A DNA stretch of 56,998 nt. It comes from an uncultured Bacilli bacterium (GTDB lineage: Bacteria; Bacillota_I; Bacilli_A; RF39; UBA660). Below are positions 1 through 8,228 of this stretch, piece by piece. The stretch lies in contig CALVON010000029.1 in the NCBI GenBank assembly GCA_944350315.1, positions 1 to 56,998 of the forward strand, read 5' to 3'. A model generated the notes under the pieces. It was not told the DNA's origin. It saw only the letters and a list, made by a program, of their open reading frames with translations, and ran no database searches. Within the stretch, counting starts at the first letter, position 1. The number at the start of each line of letters is the position of its first letter. The translations under genes and the position numbers were made by a program.

Positions 1-47
1 AATTACCAATTTAAGTTTATCTACAAAATGAATTTTTGTCAATAACT

Positions 48-860
48 TTAACCTAAAGTTACATCTAAAAACATCATTACTGAGAATCCTATAAGAGTGA
101 ACAAAGCCATTAAATTTTTCTTCTTATTAGACTGACTTTCAGGAATTAATTCTTGAACAACTACATAAATCATAGCCCCTGCAGCAAAACATAGAAAATA
201 AGGCAACAAATATTGTACTTTTATAACTAATAATGCACCTAAAACAGCAGAAATAGGTTCAACAATACCACTTAATTGACCATAGAAAAATGACTTTCCT
301 CTTGAATGACCTTCTCTACGTAAAGGAACACTTACAGCAGTACCTTCAGGAAAATTTTGCAGTCCAATTCCTAAAGCCAACATTAGAGAAGAAGATAAAG
401 TTGCACCTTCAAGTCCGTAAGCAAGTGAACCAAAAGCAACACCAACGGCAAGACCTTCTGGAATATTATGAAGAGTAATTGAAAAAATTAACATAAGAGA
501 TCTTTTAAAATTAGAACTATCAGAATTATTTTTATTTCTTCTAAATTTTTTATTTAATTTATCAAATAGTTTGTCACCAATAAAAAGTAAACCACCGCCA
601 AGCATAAAACCCAAAACAGCAACTAAAGAAGAGTTCAATTTTAAATTTTCAGCCATTTCAATTCCTGGAGACAAAAGTGACCAGAAAGAAGCAGCAATCA
701 TAACACCTGCAGCAAAACCCAGCATAGCATCCATTACATTTTTGTTGATTTTCTTAAAAAAAATTACTAAACTTGCTCCTAAAGCAGTAATAGCCCATGT
801 AAAACAAGTTGCTAAAAAAGCCTGTAAAGCAAAAGGCAAAGTACTAAACCAATCAATCAT
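48..860 (-). CDS. ZIP family divalent metal transporter
   Basis: This is a polytopic inner-membrane protein of about 270 residues and a member of the ZIP (zinc/iron permease) family, which imports Zn2+, Fe2+ or Mn2+ into the cytoplasm. The two diagnostic metal-binding helices are visible as HNIPEGLAVG and QNFPEGTAV, each carrying the family's H/N-x-x-P-E-G pattern. A charged Lys/Asn-rich loop lies between the third and fourth helices. I place the start at 860, 11 codons inside the longest frame, because AGGAGG sits six bases upstream of this ATG (minus strand). It stands alone at the window edge, with the IS30 element upstream. The metal cannot be told from sequence; the family call is firm. 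Confidence 0.9.
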   Translation of the reverse strand: MIDWFSTLPFALQAFLATCFTWAITALGASLVIFFKKINKNVMDAMLGFAAGVMIAASFWSLLSPGIEMAENLKLNSSLVAVLGFMLGGGLLFIGDKLFDKLNKKFRRNKNNSDSSNFKRSLMLIFSITLHNIPEGLAVGVAFGSLAYGLEGATLSSSLMLALGIGLQNFPEGTAVSVPLRREGHSRGKSFFYGQLSGIVEPISAVLGALLVIKVQYLLPYFLCFAAGAMIYVVVQELIPESQSNKKKNLMALFTLIGFSVMMFLDVTLG

Positions 861-937
861 TATAATCCTCCTACACAAGATATAATATGACAAATTAAAT
901 AGAGTGTGAGTTTAGTGTGAGTTTTAGTAAATTTTTA

Positions 938-1010
938 GAGTAAAGTCCGTTTTTCATACGGATTTTTAATTTTTCAGAGTAAAAGCCGTATTTTAATAAA
1001 TAAACGGAAA
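938..1010. repeat. Two IS-end-like hairpin repeats beside the IS30 element
   Basis: Two units read GAGTAAA(A)GYCCGT and each is followed by an ACGGA inverted half. TCCGT at 946-950 pairs with ACGGA at 958-962, and CCGT at 986-989 pairs with ACGG at 1004-1007. Both resemble the ends of the neighbouring transposon (1076-1112 and 2362-2394), especially the right end, which also has ACTAAAxGCCGTAT followed by AAACGGA. They may be remnants of earlier insertions or preferred IS30 target sites; that part is inference. Confidence 0.55.
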
Positions 1011-1082
1011 TAAGATTGAAAAATATATTATTAATTATTAACACTTTTATAAATTATTCCACGCCAAAAATAACAGACTAAA

Positions 1083-2394
1083 GTCCGTTTTTTAAACTTA
1101 TTTCCGTTTTGTTCTCTTATGGTTTTAAAATATATATTATTTGTCAATGGTCAAGATAAACTCACTAACGTTCTCCATTGACAAATAATTTATTATACAA
1201 ATCTTCACCATAAACACTTTTAAAAGCCTCTTCTGGAGTATAACCATCTAATGATTTTAAAGGTGTTTTTAACAGAATTAAGTTTTTTTCTAAAATATCC
1301 TTTTGAGAATAAATGTCTATTGATCTTCCTTTAGGAAAAAATTTCCTTATTTGTTTATTAATATTTTCTACATTAGGTTTTTGATTAGATACATATGGAT
1401 CACAAAAAAATAGTTTGCATCTTTCTTCTCCGGTTATTTTAGAAAAGCATATACTTTCAATATCAGTAAAATTAGGATCTCTATCAGTTAATATAACTGG
1501 TATTAAATCAATAAAATTATCCGTTCCTATTCTTTCTTCTAATTCGTCAAAAAAACTAACAACTTTACTCGAATTAGGATTTTTTATAATACTTAATAAA
1601 GTAAAATGTATATTAGGCAAAATAAATGATATAATATTTTTGCTATCAGTTTTGATAGCACCTAAGAAATCAAGTTGCCAGACGTTGATTCCTGGGTTTT
1701 TGTGTATGTAGGACAAATAGTCCAAATAAGTATGGCCGGTTCTATCAATATTATTGTTAGAATAGTCATACTTTTTATTATGCTTTCTTTTTTTATACTT
1801 AACTGCATAAGGCAAATCAATTCTTTTGGTAGTTAAATATCTATTGTTTATATATCGATATAAAGTAGTAACAGATTTATTTATTTTATATTTATTTTCA
1901 ATCATTATATGATAAATTGATTTATTATCATCTATTCCTTTTTTAATAATAGAATCTAATTTATTAAACTCGCTTGAATCCAAATCAATTCCTTTTCTAG
2001 AATTTATTAGATTAGCATCAGCTTTTCTTTGTGCAATTTTAGAATCATATTTAAATTTAATAAAACTACAATTTTTATATCTATTACTACAATTAGAACA
2101 TATATATGGCCATCTATCTAATTTAGGGCAATTACTTTTTGTGCCATCAGCAAAATCAACAGGTATTCTGTTTCTTCTTACTTCTCTAGATACGCTTCTT
2201 GGATCTAAGTTGAGCATATCTGCAATTTGATATAGTTTCTTATTATGCGTAATACCAGAATTAATTATTTTTCTTTGTTCCTCATTTATGTGTTTCCAAG
2301 TTTTCATTTTTTTCTACCTCCTTAAAATCACAAGAAAACTTGATAATTATTATACTATATTTAGACTAAATGCCGTATTTATTAAAAAACGGAC
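1083..2394 (-). mobile_element. IS30-family insertion sequence, about 1.3 kb
   Basis: A single transposase gene on the minus strand is bracketed by a 13-bp perfect inverted repeat, GTCCGTTTTTTAA at 1083-1095 and its complement at 2382-2394. Just inside, both ends continue with TATTTCCG/AAATACGG-like sequence, so the homology is longer but imperfect. No clear target duplication is visible outside the repeats. Length and single-gene organisation fit the IS30 family. The exact outer boundaries are uncertain because similar hairpins also lie at 938-1010. Confidence 0.75.
1165..2307 (-). CDS. IS30-family transposase
   Basis: A 380-residue DDE transposase that would catalyse cut-and-paste or circle-mediated transposition of its own element. 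The N-terminus has an IS30-type helix-turn-helix (residues about 8-46, with the pattern IADMLNLDPRSVSREVRRN). A Cys cluster at 60, 70, 73 and 80 may bind zinc. The catalytic core is seen as D213 (WQLDFLGA), D275 (LTDRDPNF) and E314 in NQKPNVENINKQIRKFFPKG, the classic IS30 signature. The frame is full length with no stop or shift, so the element may be active. AGGAGG precedes the ATG. It lies between the ZIP gene and spoVG and has no accessory genes. Confidence 0.93.
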   Translation of the reverse strand: MKTWKHINEEQRKIINSGITHNKKLYQIADMLNLDPRSVSREVRRNRIPVDFADGTKSNCPKLDRWPYICSNCSNRYKNCSFIKFKYDSKIAQRKADANLINSRKGIDLDSSEFNKLDSIIKKGIDDNKSIYHIMIENKYKINKSVTTLYRYINNRYLTTKRIDLPYAVKYKKRKHNKKYDYSNNNIDRTGHTYLDYLSYIHKNPGINVWQLDFLGAIKTDSKNIISFILPNIHFTLLSIIKNPNSSKVVSFFDELEERIGTDNFIDLIPVILTDRDPNFTDIESICFSKITGEERCKLFFCDPYVSNQKPNVENINKQIRKFFPKGRSIDIYSQKDILEKNLILLKTPLKSLDGYTPEEAFKSVYGEDLYNKLFVNGER

Positions 2395-2439
2395 ATCCAA
2401 ATAAAAATTAACAATTTGATAAATATATTTATAAAAGTA

Positions 2440-2469
2440 TTGACTTTTAATGATGAAATGAATTAAAAT
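2440..2469 (+). promoter_or_regulatory. Sigma-A-like promoter for spoVG
   Basis: TTGACT at 2440-2445 and TAAAAT at 2464-2469 are separated by 18 bases, about 44 bases upstream of the spoVG start. In Bacillus spoVG is transcribed by sigma-H; I do not see a convincing sigma-H site here, but AT-rich sequence makes exclusion weak. Confidence 0.55.
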
Positions 2470-2512
2470 GGAATTAGAAAATATTATTTTCTAGAAGAGG
2501 AGTGTAAACATA

Positions 2513-2770
2513 GTGAAAATTACTTCAGTTACAGTAAGAAAAATTGACAAAGAAAATTCAAGAATGAAAGGTATTGCTTCAGTACTTATTGATGATTGCT
2601 TTGCAGTACATGATATTAGAATTATAGAAGGAGACAACGGATTATTTATAGCAATGCCAAGTAGACAAACTTCTACTGGTGGATATAGAGATATTGCACA
2701 TCCTATTAATTCAGAGACTCGTCAACTTTTTGAAAAAGAAATAATTGAAGCTTATGAAAAAGCAGAATAA
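2513..2770 (+). CDS. spoVG: SpoVG family RNA-binding regulator
   Basis: An 85-residue SpoVG. Family members bind RNA or DNA site-specifically and affect sporulation septum formation, cell wall and virulence genes. The conserved core [20 protein letters not shown] and the DIAHPIN motif are both present, and the length matches the family (about 85-95). The start is GTG, with GAGGAG ten bases upstream; no better ATG exists. Its stop codon is already part of the terminator stem that follows. It is the first of a run of sporulation-associated genes (yabP, yabQ next), although a terminator separates it from them. Confidence 0.95.
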   Translation: MKITSVTVRKIDKENSRMKGIASVLIDDCFAVHDIRIIEGDNGLFIAMPSRQTSTGGYRDIAHPINSETRQLFEKEIIEAYEKAE

Positions 2771-2791
2771 ACGCAAAACAGCGTTTTTTTT
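2770..2791 (+). terminator. Intrinsic terminator after spoVG
   Basis: AACGC, a six-base loop, GCGTT and a run of eight Ts. The left arm begins at the last base of the spoVG stop codon, so the terminator and stop overlap. Confidence 0.85.
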
Positions 2792-2835
2792 CATAAAAAG
2801 AGATATTGTTCATATATTTAAATAGGTGATAATAT

Positions 2836-3147
2836 ATGGACAAGAATAGTGTATATGATAATATTAGAGAAGTTGAAAATAGTTTTAGTCATGGTATTAA
2901 TTTGACAGAAAGAAAAAATATTATAATTACAGGGGTAAAAAAAATTGATAGTTTTGATAGTGAAGAATTTATGTTAGATACTAGTTTAGGTTATTTAAAT
3001 ATTAAAGGAAGTAGTTTAGAAATTATAAAATTAGATACTTATCAGGGAAATGTTTCTATTAAGGGAAAGATAGATAGTATTACGTACATGAATAATGTAA
3101 ATGAAAAGCATAAAGAAGAATCTTTTATAGGTAAGTTATTTAAATAA
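2836..3147 (+). CDS. yabP: YabP family sporulation protein
   Basis: A 103-residue YabP-family protein, required in Bacillus for normal spore (cortex/coat) assembly. It shows the family's repeated beta-strand pattern: ERKNIIITGVKKIDSFDSEEF followed by TSLGYLNIKGSSLEIIKLDTYQGNVSIKGKIDSITY. A good RBS (AGGTGAT) precedes the ATG. Its TAA stop shares one base with the ATG of the next gene (yabQ), so the two are translationally coupled, the same order as in Bacillus. The C-terminal tail (about residues 90-103) is charged and probably disordered. Confidence 0.88.
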   Translation: MDKNSVYDNIREVENSFSHGINLTERKNIIITGVKKIDSFDSEEFMLDTSLGYLNIKGSSLEIIKLDTYQGNVSIKGKIDSITYMNNVNEKHKEESFIGKLFK

Positions 3148-3437
3148 TGAAATTAAATATTCAATTTTTTTCATTGGGCTTTTCTTTTATTTATGGGTGT
3201 ATTTTTTATTTTTTATTAGATTTATTTAATAAATTTATAAGTAATCATGCTCTTTTTTATAAAGTTATTTTTTCTTTTTTATTTACTTTTTTTTTAACAT
3301 TGCTTTATTTTTACGGGATGTTAAATATCAATAATGGATATATTCATTTTTATTTTTTGATTTCAATTTTGGTTGGTTATTTTTTTGTTTATTTTGTCTT
3401 GAAAAAAATGTTTACATATTTGAATAAAAAAAAATAA
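3147..3437 (+). CDS. yabQ: YabQ-like sporulation membrane protein
   Basis: A 96-residue protein made almost entirely of three hydrophobic helices (about residues 8-27, 38-58 and 67-88), rich in Phe and Tyr, ending in a Lys-rich tail. Bacillus YabQ is a forespore outer-membrane protein needed for cortex formation. Sequence identity is hard to judge because the composition is so biased. The call rests on the topology, the size and the overlap with yabP immediately upstream and divIC downstream, the conserved yabP-yabQ-divIC order. It is shorter than Bacillus YabQ. Confidence 0.75.
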   Translation: MKLNIQFFSLGFSFIYGCIFYFLLDLFNKFISNHALFYKVIFSFLFTFFLTLLYFYGMLNINNGYIHFYFLISILVGYFFVYFVLKKMFTYLNKKK

Positions 3438-3453
3438 TGTTGTTTTATTTCTT

Positions 3454-3482
3454 TTGCTTTTTTTGTGAGTGAGTGTTATAAT
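3454..3482 (+). promoter_or_regulatory. Promoter of divIC
   Basis: TTGCTT at 3454-3459, a 17-base spacer, and a perfect TATAAT at 3477-3482, ending 27 bases before the divIC ATG. This suggests divIC is expressed vegetatively and independently of the sporulation genes upstream. Confidence 0.75.
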
Positions 3483-3509
3483 CAGTTATGAAGATGATAG
3501 GTGATTATT

Positions 3510-3815
3510 ATGGAAAAATCAAAAAGAGTTAGAAAAACATCAAAACATAAAGTTCGTATATTTTTTTCTTTACTAATTTTTTCTATTGTTACTATCAGTT
3601 TAGGGTATAATTTATTTAGTAATATAAAAGATATAAAAGAAATGAAGGATCAAAAATTATTGCTTAATGAAGAGATAAAGAATTTAGAGAACGAAAAAGA
3701 AGTATTGGAAATGGATATCTTAAAATTAGAAGATCCAGATTATATTGCAAAATATGTAAGAGAAAAATATTTTTATTCTAAAGATGGAGAGTTAATATTA
3801 AGAATTGATGATTAA
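3510..3815 (+). CDS. divIC: FtsB/DivIC family septum formation initiator
   Basis: A 101-residue bitopic division protein. It has a short basic cytoplasmic N-terminus (KRVRKTSKHKVR), one membrane helix (about residues 19-37), and then an extracytoplasmic coiled coil (about 40-78, with heptads of Leu/Ile/Glu/Lys). The C-terminus ends in the family motif DPDYIAKYVREKYFY. With FtsL and DivIB it forms the divisome subcomplex that activates FtsW/FtsI. I use the ATG at 3510 because the upstream GTG is inside the AGGTGA ribosome binding site. It has its own strong promoter and ends at a bidirectional terminator. Confidence 0.93.
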   Translation: MEKSKRVRKTSKHKVRIFFSLLIFSIVTISLGYNLFSNIKDIKEMKDQKLLLNEEIKNLENEKEVLEMDILKLEDPDYIAKYVREKYFYSKDGELILRIDD

Positions 3816-3846
3816 TAAAAGTTATTGTTTATTCTAAATAGCAATT

Positions 3847-3880
3847 TAAAAAGAGACTGATTATATATCAATCTCTTTTT
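3847..3880. terminator. Bidirectional terminator between divIC and ftsH
   Basis: AAAAAGAGA...TCTCTTTTT stem with an A-run on one side and a T-run on the other, between convergent genes. It resembles the hairpin at 41101-41140 (AAAAAGAGgCTGA...), so the two may be copies of one type of element. Confidence 0.85.
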
Positions 3881-3919
3881 GTTTCTATAGATTGGTAAAT
3901 TTATAGAAAGTTTAAAAAT

Positions 3920-5833
3920 TTATTTTTTGTCTTTTTCGTCATTAACTTTTGTGTGTTTTTTTTGTTTTTCGTTTTCTTCGGTTTTTTCTTCATTATCTTC
4001 AGTATTTTTTACAATCTTCCCATGCTCTACTAATGAATCAATTTGTTCTTTTGTTATTGTTTCTTCTTCTAGTAGAGTTTCTGCTATTAGTTTTAGTAAT
4101 TTTTGATTTTCTTTTAATATCTTTTTACTTTTTTCATAGCAACTGTTAATTATACTTCTCATCTCTTCATCTATTTCATGGGCAACAATATCTGAAAAGT
4201 TTTTATTTTTGTTATAATCTCTTCCAAGAAATGTATTTTCTGTTGGTTCATCTAGCATCATAGGTCCTAATGAACTCATACCATATTCTGTTACCATTTT
4301 TCTTGCAATATTAGTAGCTTTTTTGAAATCGTCATGAGCACCAGTGGTAATTTCGTTGAAAGTTATTTCTTCCGCAACTCTTCCTCCTAATAAGCCACAT
4401 ATAGAGTCTAGTAATTCTTTTTTTGTATAATTAAAAGTGTCATCTTTTGGAGTCATCATTGTATATCCACCGGCGTGTCCTCTTGGAATAATTGTTATTT
4501 TTTGTACTTCGTTTGCTCCATCTAATTTTAATCCAAGAACAGCATGACCAGCTTCATGGTAGGCAACTAATTTTTTTTCTTTTTCGGTATATTTTCTAGT
4601 AACTTTAGCTGGTCCCATTAGTACTCTATCAGTAGCTTCATCAATTTCCGCCATGGTAATTGCTTTTTTGTTTCTTCTTACTGTTAATAGTGCTGCTTCA
4701 TTTAATAGATTTTCAAGGTCAGCACCTGAAAAACCTGGAGTTCTTTTTGCTAAATTATCTAAAGTTACACTCTTATCTAAAACTTTATTTTTGGCATGTA
4801 CAGTTAATATTTCTTTCCTTGCTTGTCTATCTGGTAAAGAAACGGTTACTTGTCTGTCAAATCTTCCTGGTCTTAGTAATGCTGGATCAAGAACGTCTGG
4901 TCTATTAGTGGCTGCAATAATTATTATTCCTTCGTTTGCTCCGAAACCATCCATTTCAGTTAACAACTGATTAAGAGTTTGTTCTCTTTCGTCGTGGCCT
5001 CCACCTAAACCAGCACCTCTTTGACGACCTACGGCATCTATTTCGTCAATAAAAATTAGACAAGGTGCATTCATTTTAGCTTGTTTAAACATATCTCTAA
5101 CACGAGAAGCTCCAATACCTACAAATAATTCAACAAAGTCGGAACCACTTATATAGTAAAATGGTACTTTTGCTTCGCCGGCAACGGCTTTTGCTAATAA
5201 TGTTTTTCCTGTTCCTGGAGGGCCTACAAGTAAAATTCCTTTTGGAATCCTTGCGCCCATACTTTGGAATTTTTTTGGATTTTTTAGGAAGTCTATTAAT
5301 TCTTGAACTTCTTCTTTTTCTTCCGTTAGGCCTGCAACATCTTTAAAAGTTGCAGTTTTTTCTCCATCAACAAGAACGGCTTTACTTCTACCGAAGTCCA
5401 TTGATTTTCCACCAGAACCAAGTTGTCTTGTAAATAACCAAATCATAGCACCTGCTAGTAGTATCATAGGTACATACTCTAAGACAATATACCATGAAGA
5501 TGTATCGGAATCTTTTTCAACAGTTAGTTTAAAACCATTTTCTGATTCAGCATCAAGTATTAATTTCATAAATTCTTCAGATAGTGGTATGTATAAACTA
5601 AAGGTTTCATTTTCTTTGTAATCTTTTAGTTTTCCTTCAATTTTATAATTTTGGGAGCGTACTTTGTTAGTAATTGTCATTTCTATAATTTCATCATTTT
5701 CTAATGCTTCCATGAATTCACTAGTACTTATTTCATTTATGATACTTCCTTTTATATTTACTATTATCATACATAGAATGATAAATACTAATAAAAATAC
5801 ATATGGTATTAAGTTATTTTGCTTTTTTTTCAT
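3920..5833 (-). CDS. ftsH: ATP-dependent zinc metalloprotease FtsH
   Basis: A membrane-anchored AAA+ protease that degrades misfolded or unassembled membrane proteins and regulatory proteins. Two membrane helices (about residues 9-27 and 115-135) flank an extracytoplasmic domain. The AAA module has Walker A GPPGTGKT (204-211), Walker B LIFIDEID, and the second region of homology [21 protein letters not shown]. The peptidase zinc site HEAGH follows near residue 430. The tail is Glu/Lys-rich and disordered. Two starts are possible; the ATG at 5833 has GGAG nine bases away, while the one at 5839 has only three. It overlaps the end of tilS; Bacillus has hprT between these two genes. Confidence 0.97.
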   Translation of the reverse strand: MKKKQNNLIPYVFLLVFIILCMIIVNIKGSIINEISTSEFMEALENDEIIEMTITNKVRSQNYKIEGKLKDYKENETFSLYIPLSEEFMKLILDAESENGFKLTVEKDSDTSSWYIVLEYVPMILLAGAMIWLFTRQLGSGGKSMDFGRSKAVLVDGEKTATFKDVAGLTEEKEEVQELIDFLKNPKKFQSMGARIPKGILLVGPPGTGKTLLAKAVAGEAKVPFYYISGSDFVELFVGIGASRVRDMFKQAKMNAPCLIFIDEIDAVGRQRGAGLGGGHDEREQTLNQLLTEMDGFGANEGIIIIAATNRPDVLDPALLRPGRFDRQVTVSLPDRQARKEILTVHAKNKVLDKSVTLDNLAKRTPGFSGADLENLLNEAALLTVRRNKKAITMAEIDEATDRVLMGPAKVTRKYTEKEKKLVAYHEAGHAVLGLKLDGANEVQKITIIPRGHAGGYTMMTPKDDTFNYTKKELLDSICGLLGGRVAEEITFNEITTGAHDDFKKATNIARKMVTEYGMSSLGPMMLDEPTENTFLGRDYNKNKNFSDIVAHEIDEEMRSIINSCYEKSKKILKENQKLLKLIAETLLEEETITKEQIDSLVEHGKIVKNTEDNEEKTEENEKQKKHTKVNDEKDKK

Positions 5834-7160
5834 ATTCATTTTCTCCTTTCATACGACTAGTTAGTATTATATCACATAATTCATTTTTTTTAACATTATA
5901 TTTGGATTTTTTTAAATTAGGAATCCATAGGACGTTATCATTTGAGTCAACTACAATAGGATATTGATCTCGTAAGTCTTTAGGAACTTTATTTTCAATA
6001 AATATATCACTTATTTTTTTCTTTCCATTTAATCCTAAAACCTCTATGTAATCACCATCTTTTTTATTCCTTATATATATTGGCAATTTAATCGTTTTTG
6101 AATTTAATCGGCAGACGCTATTATTAGAGATATCGCATTTATCTAGTTTTTTTATAATAAAGTCGTTTATTTCTATTTTATCTTTTAATATAATTTTATA
6201 ATTTTCTTTTTTTTCTTTAGTATTTTTTTCTATGTATATAGTACTGTATACTTTTTTAGCTATATAGTTTAATGGAAGATTAATATATGCATTTGGTTTT
6301 TTATTTGTTGATAACCTTATTATTTCATCAATATGTTTATTTTTTATAATATCGGATTTATTTTCATATATTTCTCTTAAGATATAAAAGATAATTTGCT
6401 TTTTAATAAAAGTATCTTCATTATTAAATAGTTCAATATTTATTGTATTATTTTTATATGATGTCTTTATTTTGCTTTTAACGATAAATTCGATATAATT
6501 ATGATATTCTTGGATTGTGTTCGAAAATTTTAAAAATTTCAAATGAATATTCTTATCTTCTTTTTTTAGTGCTGGTAAAATTTTTCTTCGAATTCTATTT
6601 CTTGTGTATTTTATATTTTTGTTGGTTTTATCAATGTAATATTTAATTTTATTTTTTTGGTTGTATTTTATTATATCGTCTTTGGTTAAATATATTAAAG
6701 GTCTTATGATAATGTAATTTTTTTGTTTAGAGTATTTTTTTATTCCTGCATATCCTTCTAAATTTGTTCCCCTTATAATTTTCATAATTATTGTTTCAAC
6801 TAAGTCATCGCCATGATGGGCGAGAAATAACGTTTTTGAATGGTATTTTTTCAATGTTTTTTCAAAAAAACTATATCTTTTAATTCTTGCTTCTGCTTCG
6901 AAGTTATTTAAGTTATATGAAGTAATTTTGTAACTTTCAAAAATTATATTGTTTTCTTCACAATAGTCTTTTAGATATAATTCTTCTTTAATGCTATTTC
7001 TTCTTACATTATGATTTACATGTGCGCAAACAATTTTTTTGTTACTATTTTTTTTTAGTAAGTGTAGTAGTGCCATAGAGTCTGGACCGGATGAAACTCC
7101 TACGACAATATATTCATCATTTGGCATATCTAAAGATGTTATTAATTTATCTAAATCCAT
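5814..7160 (-). CDS. tilS: tRNA(Ile)-lysidine synthetase TilS
   Basis: A 448-residue enzyme that attaches lysine to C34 of the tRNA-Ile(CAU) anticodon (ATP-dependent), changing it to read AUA. This is essential in an AT-rich genome full of ATA codons. The PP-loop SSGPDSMALLHLL lies near residues 23-35, followed by HVNHNVR and LAHHGDDLVET. The C-terminal TilS domain ends with RNKKDGDYIEVLG and KVPKDLRDQYPIVVD. RBS CGGAGG lies 11 bases before the ATG. It is the first gene of a two-gene unit with ftsH, which starts inside its 3' end. Confidence 0.95.
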   Translation of the reverse strand: MDLDKLITSLDMPNDEYIVVGVSSGPDSMALLHLLKKNSNKKIVCAHVNHNVRRNSIKEELYLKDYCEENNIIFESYKITSYNLNNFEAEARIKRYSFFEKTLKKYHSKTLFLAHHGDDLVETIIMKIIRGTNLEGYAGIKKYSKQKNYIIIRPLIYLTKDDIIKYNQKNKIKYYIDKTNKNIKYTRNRIRRKILPALKKEDKNIHLKFLKFSNTIQEYHNYIEFIVKSKIKTSYKNNTINIELFNNEDTFIKKQIIFYILREIYENKSDIIKNKHIDEIIRLSTNKKPNAYINLPLNYIAKKVYSTIYIEKNTKEKKENYKIILKDKIEINDFIIKKLDKCDISNNSVCRLNSKTIKLPIYIRNKKDGDYIEVLGLNGKKKISDIFIENKVPKDLRDQYPIVVDSNDNVLWIPNLKKSKYNVKKNELCDIILTSRMKGENEYEKKAK

Positions 7161-7424
7161 TTTGTTTTTAACCTCCGACTTGAGTGTATTATATCAAATT
7201 AATTATAATAAGTAAATAAATATGTATTTTATGTATTGTTTTTCACAAATTGATTATACATTCAATTATTGTACTTTTGGTAAATTCATATTTTTGTTGC
7301 TTATTAAATAATTATAAAAATGATTAATTGCTCTTTTCTTTTAGTTAAAAATTTGATAAAATATATTTTGACTATAAAGTATATAGATGTTACATTATAA
7401 CGTTACGTATGAGGTGAAGTAAAC
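7161..7424. promoter_or_regulatory. Divergent intergenic region tilS / parA
   Basis: An AT-rich, gene-free stretch that must hold promoters for both directions. For parA the best candidate is TTGACT at about 7367-7372 with TACATT 17 bases on, ending about 30 bases before the parA ATG. No TGTTTCACGTGAAACA-like parS site is visible here. A 29-codon frame inside has no RBS, and I reject it. Confidence 0.4.
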
Positions 7425-8228
7425 ATGGGTAAAATAATTGCAATTGTAAATCAAAAAGGTGGTGTTGGAAAAACTACTACAAGTATAAATTTGTCTGCTT
7501 CTTTAGGACTTCTTGGAAAAAGAGTGTTAATGATTGATTTAGATCCTCAAGGAAATGCTACTACAGGAGTTGGACTTGAAAAGAAAGGATTAACAAATAG
7601 TATTTATGAAGTTCTTACATTTAGGTCAAAAATTGAAGATGCAATTGTGAAGACTAAAAGTGTTAACTTAGATGCTATTCCAGCTTATTTAAATTTAGCT
7701 GGTGTGGAGATGGAACTTTTGGAATTAGAAAGAAAGTATCGTGAAACTGATAGAAAAATTAATAGAGTTTTAAGATTAAAAGAAGAATTATATAATGTTA
7801 AGGAAAATTATGATTTTATTTTAATAGATTGTCCACCCTCTTTGGGAATACTTACAACAAATGCTTTAGCGGCGGCTGATTCCGTTTTGATTCCTGTACA
7901 ATGTGAATATTATGCGTTGGAGGGTATTATGCAGCTTATTAATACGATTATGTTAGCTCAAAGAAAGGTTAATCCTAATCTTGATATTGAAGGGGTACTT
8001 TTAACAATGCTTAGTGTTAATACAAATTTGGGATTGGAAGTTATAAGTAGTATAAAGGAATTTTTTAAGGAAAGAGTATATGACACTATTATACCAAGAT
8101 TGATTAAGTTAGCAGAGGCGCCAAGTCACGGGAAGACAATTTTAGATTATGATCCAAAAGGGAAAGGAGCAAGAGCATATCTTAATTTAGCAAGGGAGGT
8201 TATTGAAAAAAATGGAACAGAAAAATAA
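7425..8228 (+). CDS. parA: Chromosome partitioning ATPase ParA (Soj)
   Basis: A 267-residue ParA/MinD-class ATPase that binds DNA nonspecifically when ATP-bound and works with ParB-parS in chromosome segregation and in control of DnaA. The deviant Walker A KGGVGKTT (residues 11-18), switch I DLDPQGNATTG and Walker B ILIDCPPSLG are all intact. The length matches Soj, with no N-terminal helix-turn-helix, so this is a chromosomal type Ia rather than a plasmid-type protein. The RBS GAGGTGAA is well placed. It overlaps parB. Confidence 0.97.
   Translation: MGKIIAIVNQKGGVGKTTTSINLSASLGLLGKRVLMIDLDPQGNATTGVGLEKKGLTNSIYEVLTFRSKIEDAIVKTKSVNLDAIPAYLNLAGVEMELLELERKYRETDRKINRVLRLKEELYNVKENYDFILIDCPPSLGILTTNALAAADSVLIPVQCEYYALEGIMQLINTIMLAQRKVNPNLDIEGVLLTMLSVNTNLGLEVISSIKEFFKERVYDTIIPRLIKLAEAPSHGKTILDYDPKGKGARAYLNLAREVIEKNGTEK

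Noticed and set aside
290-885. Two plus-strand frames opposite the ZIP gene
   Set aside because: They lie antisense to a well-supported transporter gene, have no ribosome binding site and give low-complexity translations.
7161-7424. parS site near parAB
   Set aside because: I looked for TGTTTCACGTGAAACA-like palindromes here and across parAB and saw none.
8203-8211. TTG start for parB
   Set aside because: Only three bases separate it from GGAGG. The ATG at 8212 is more plausible.
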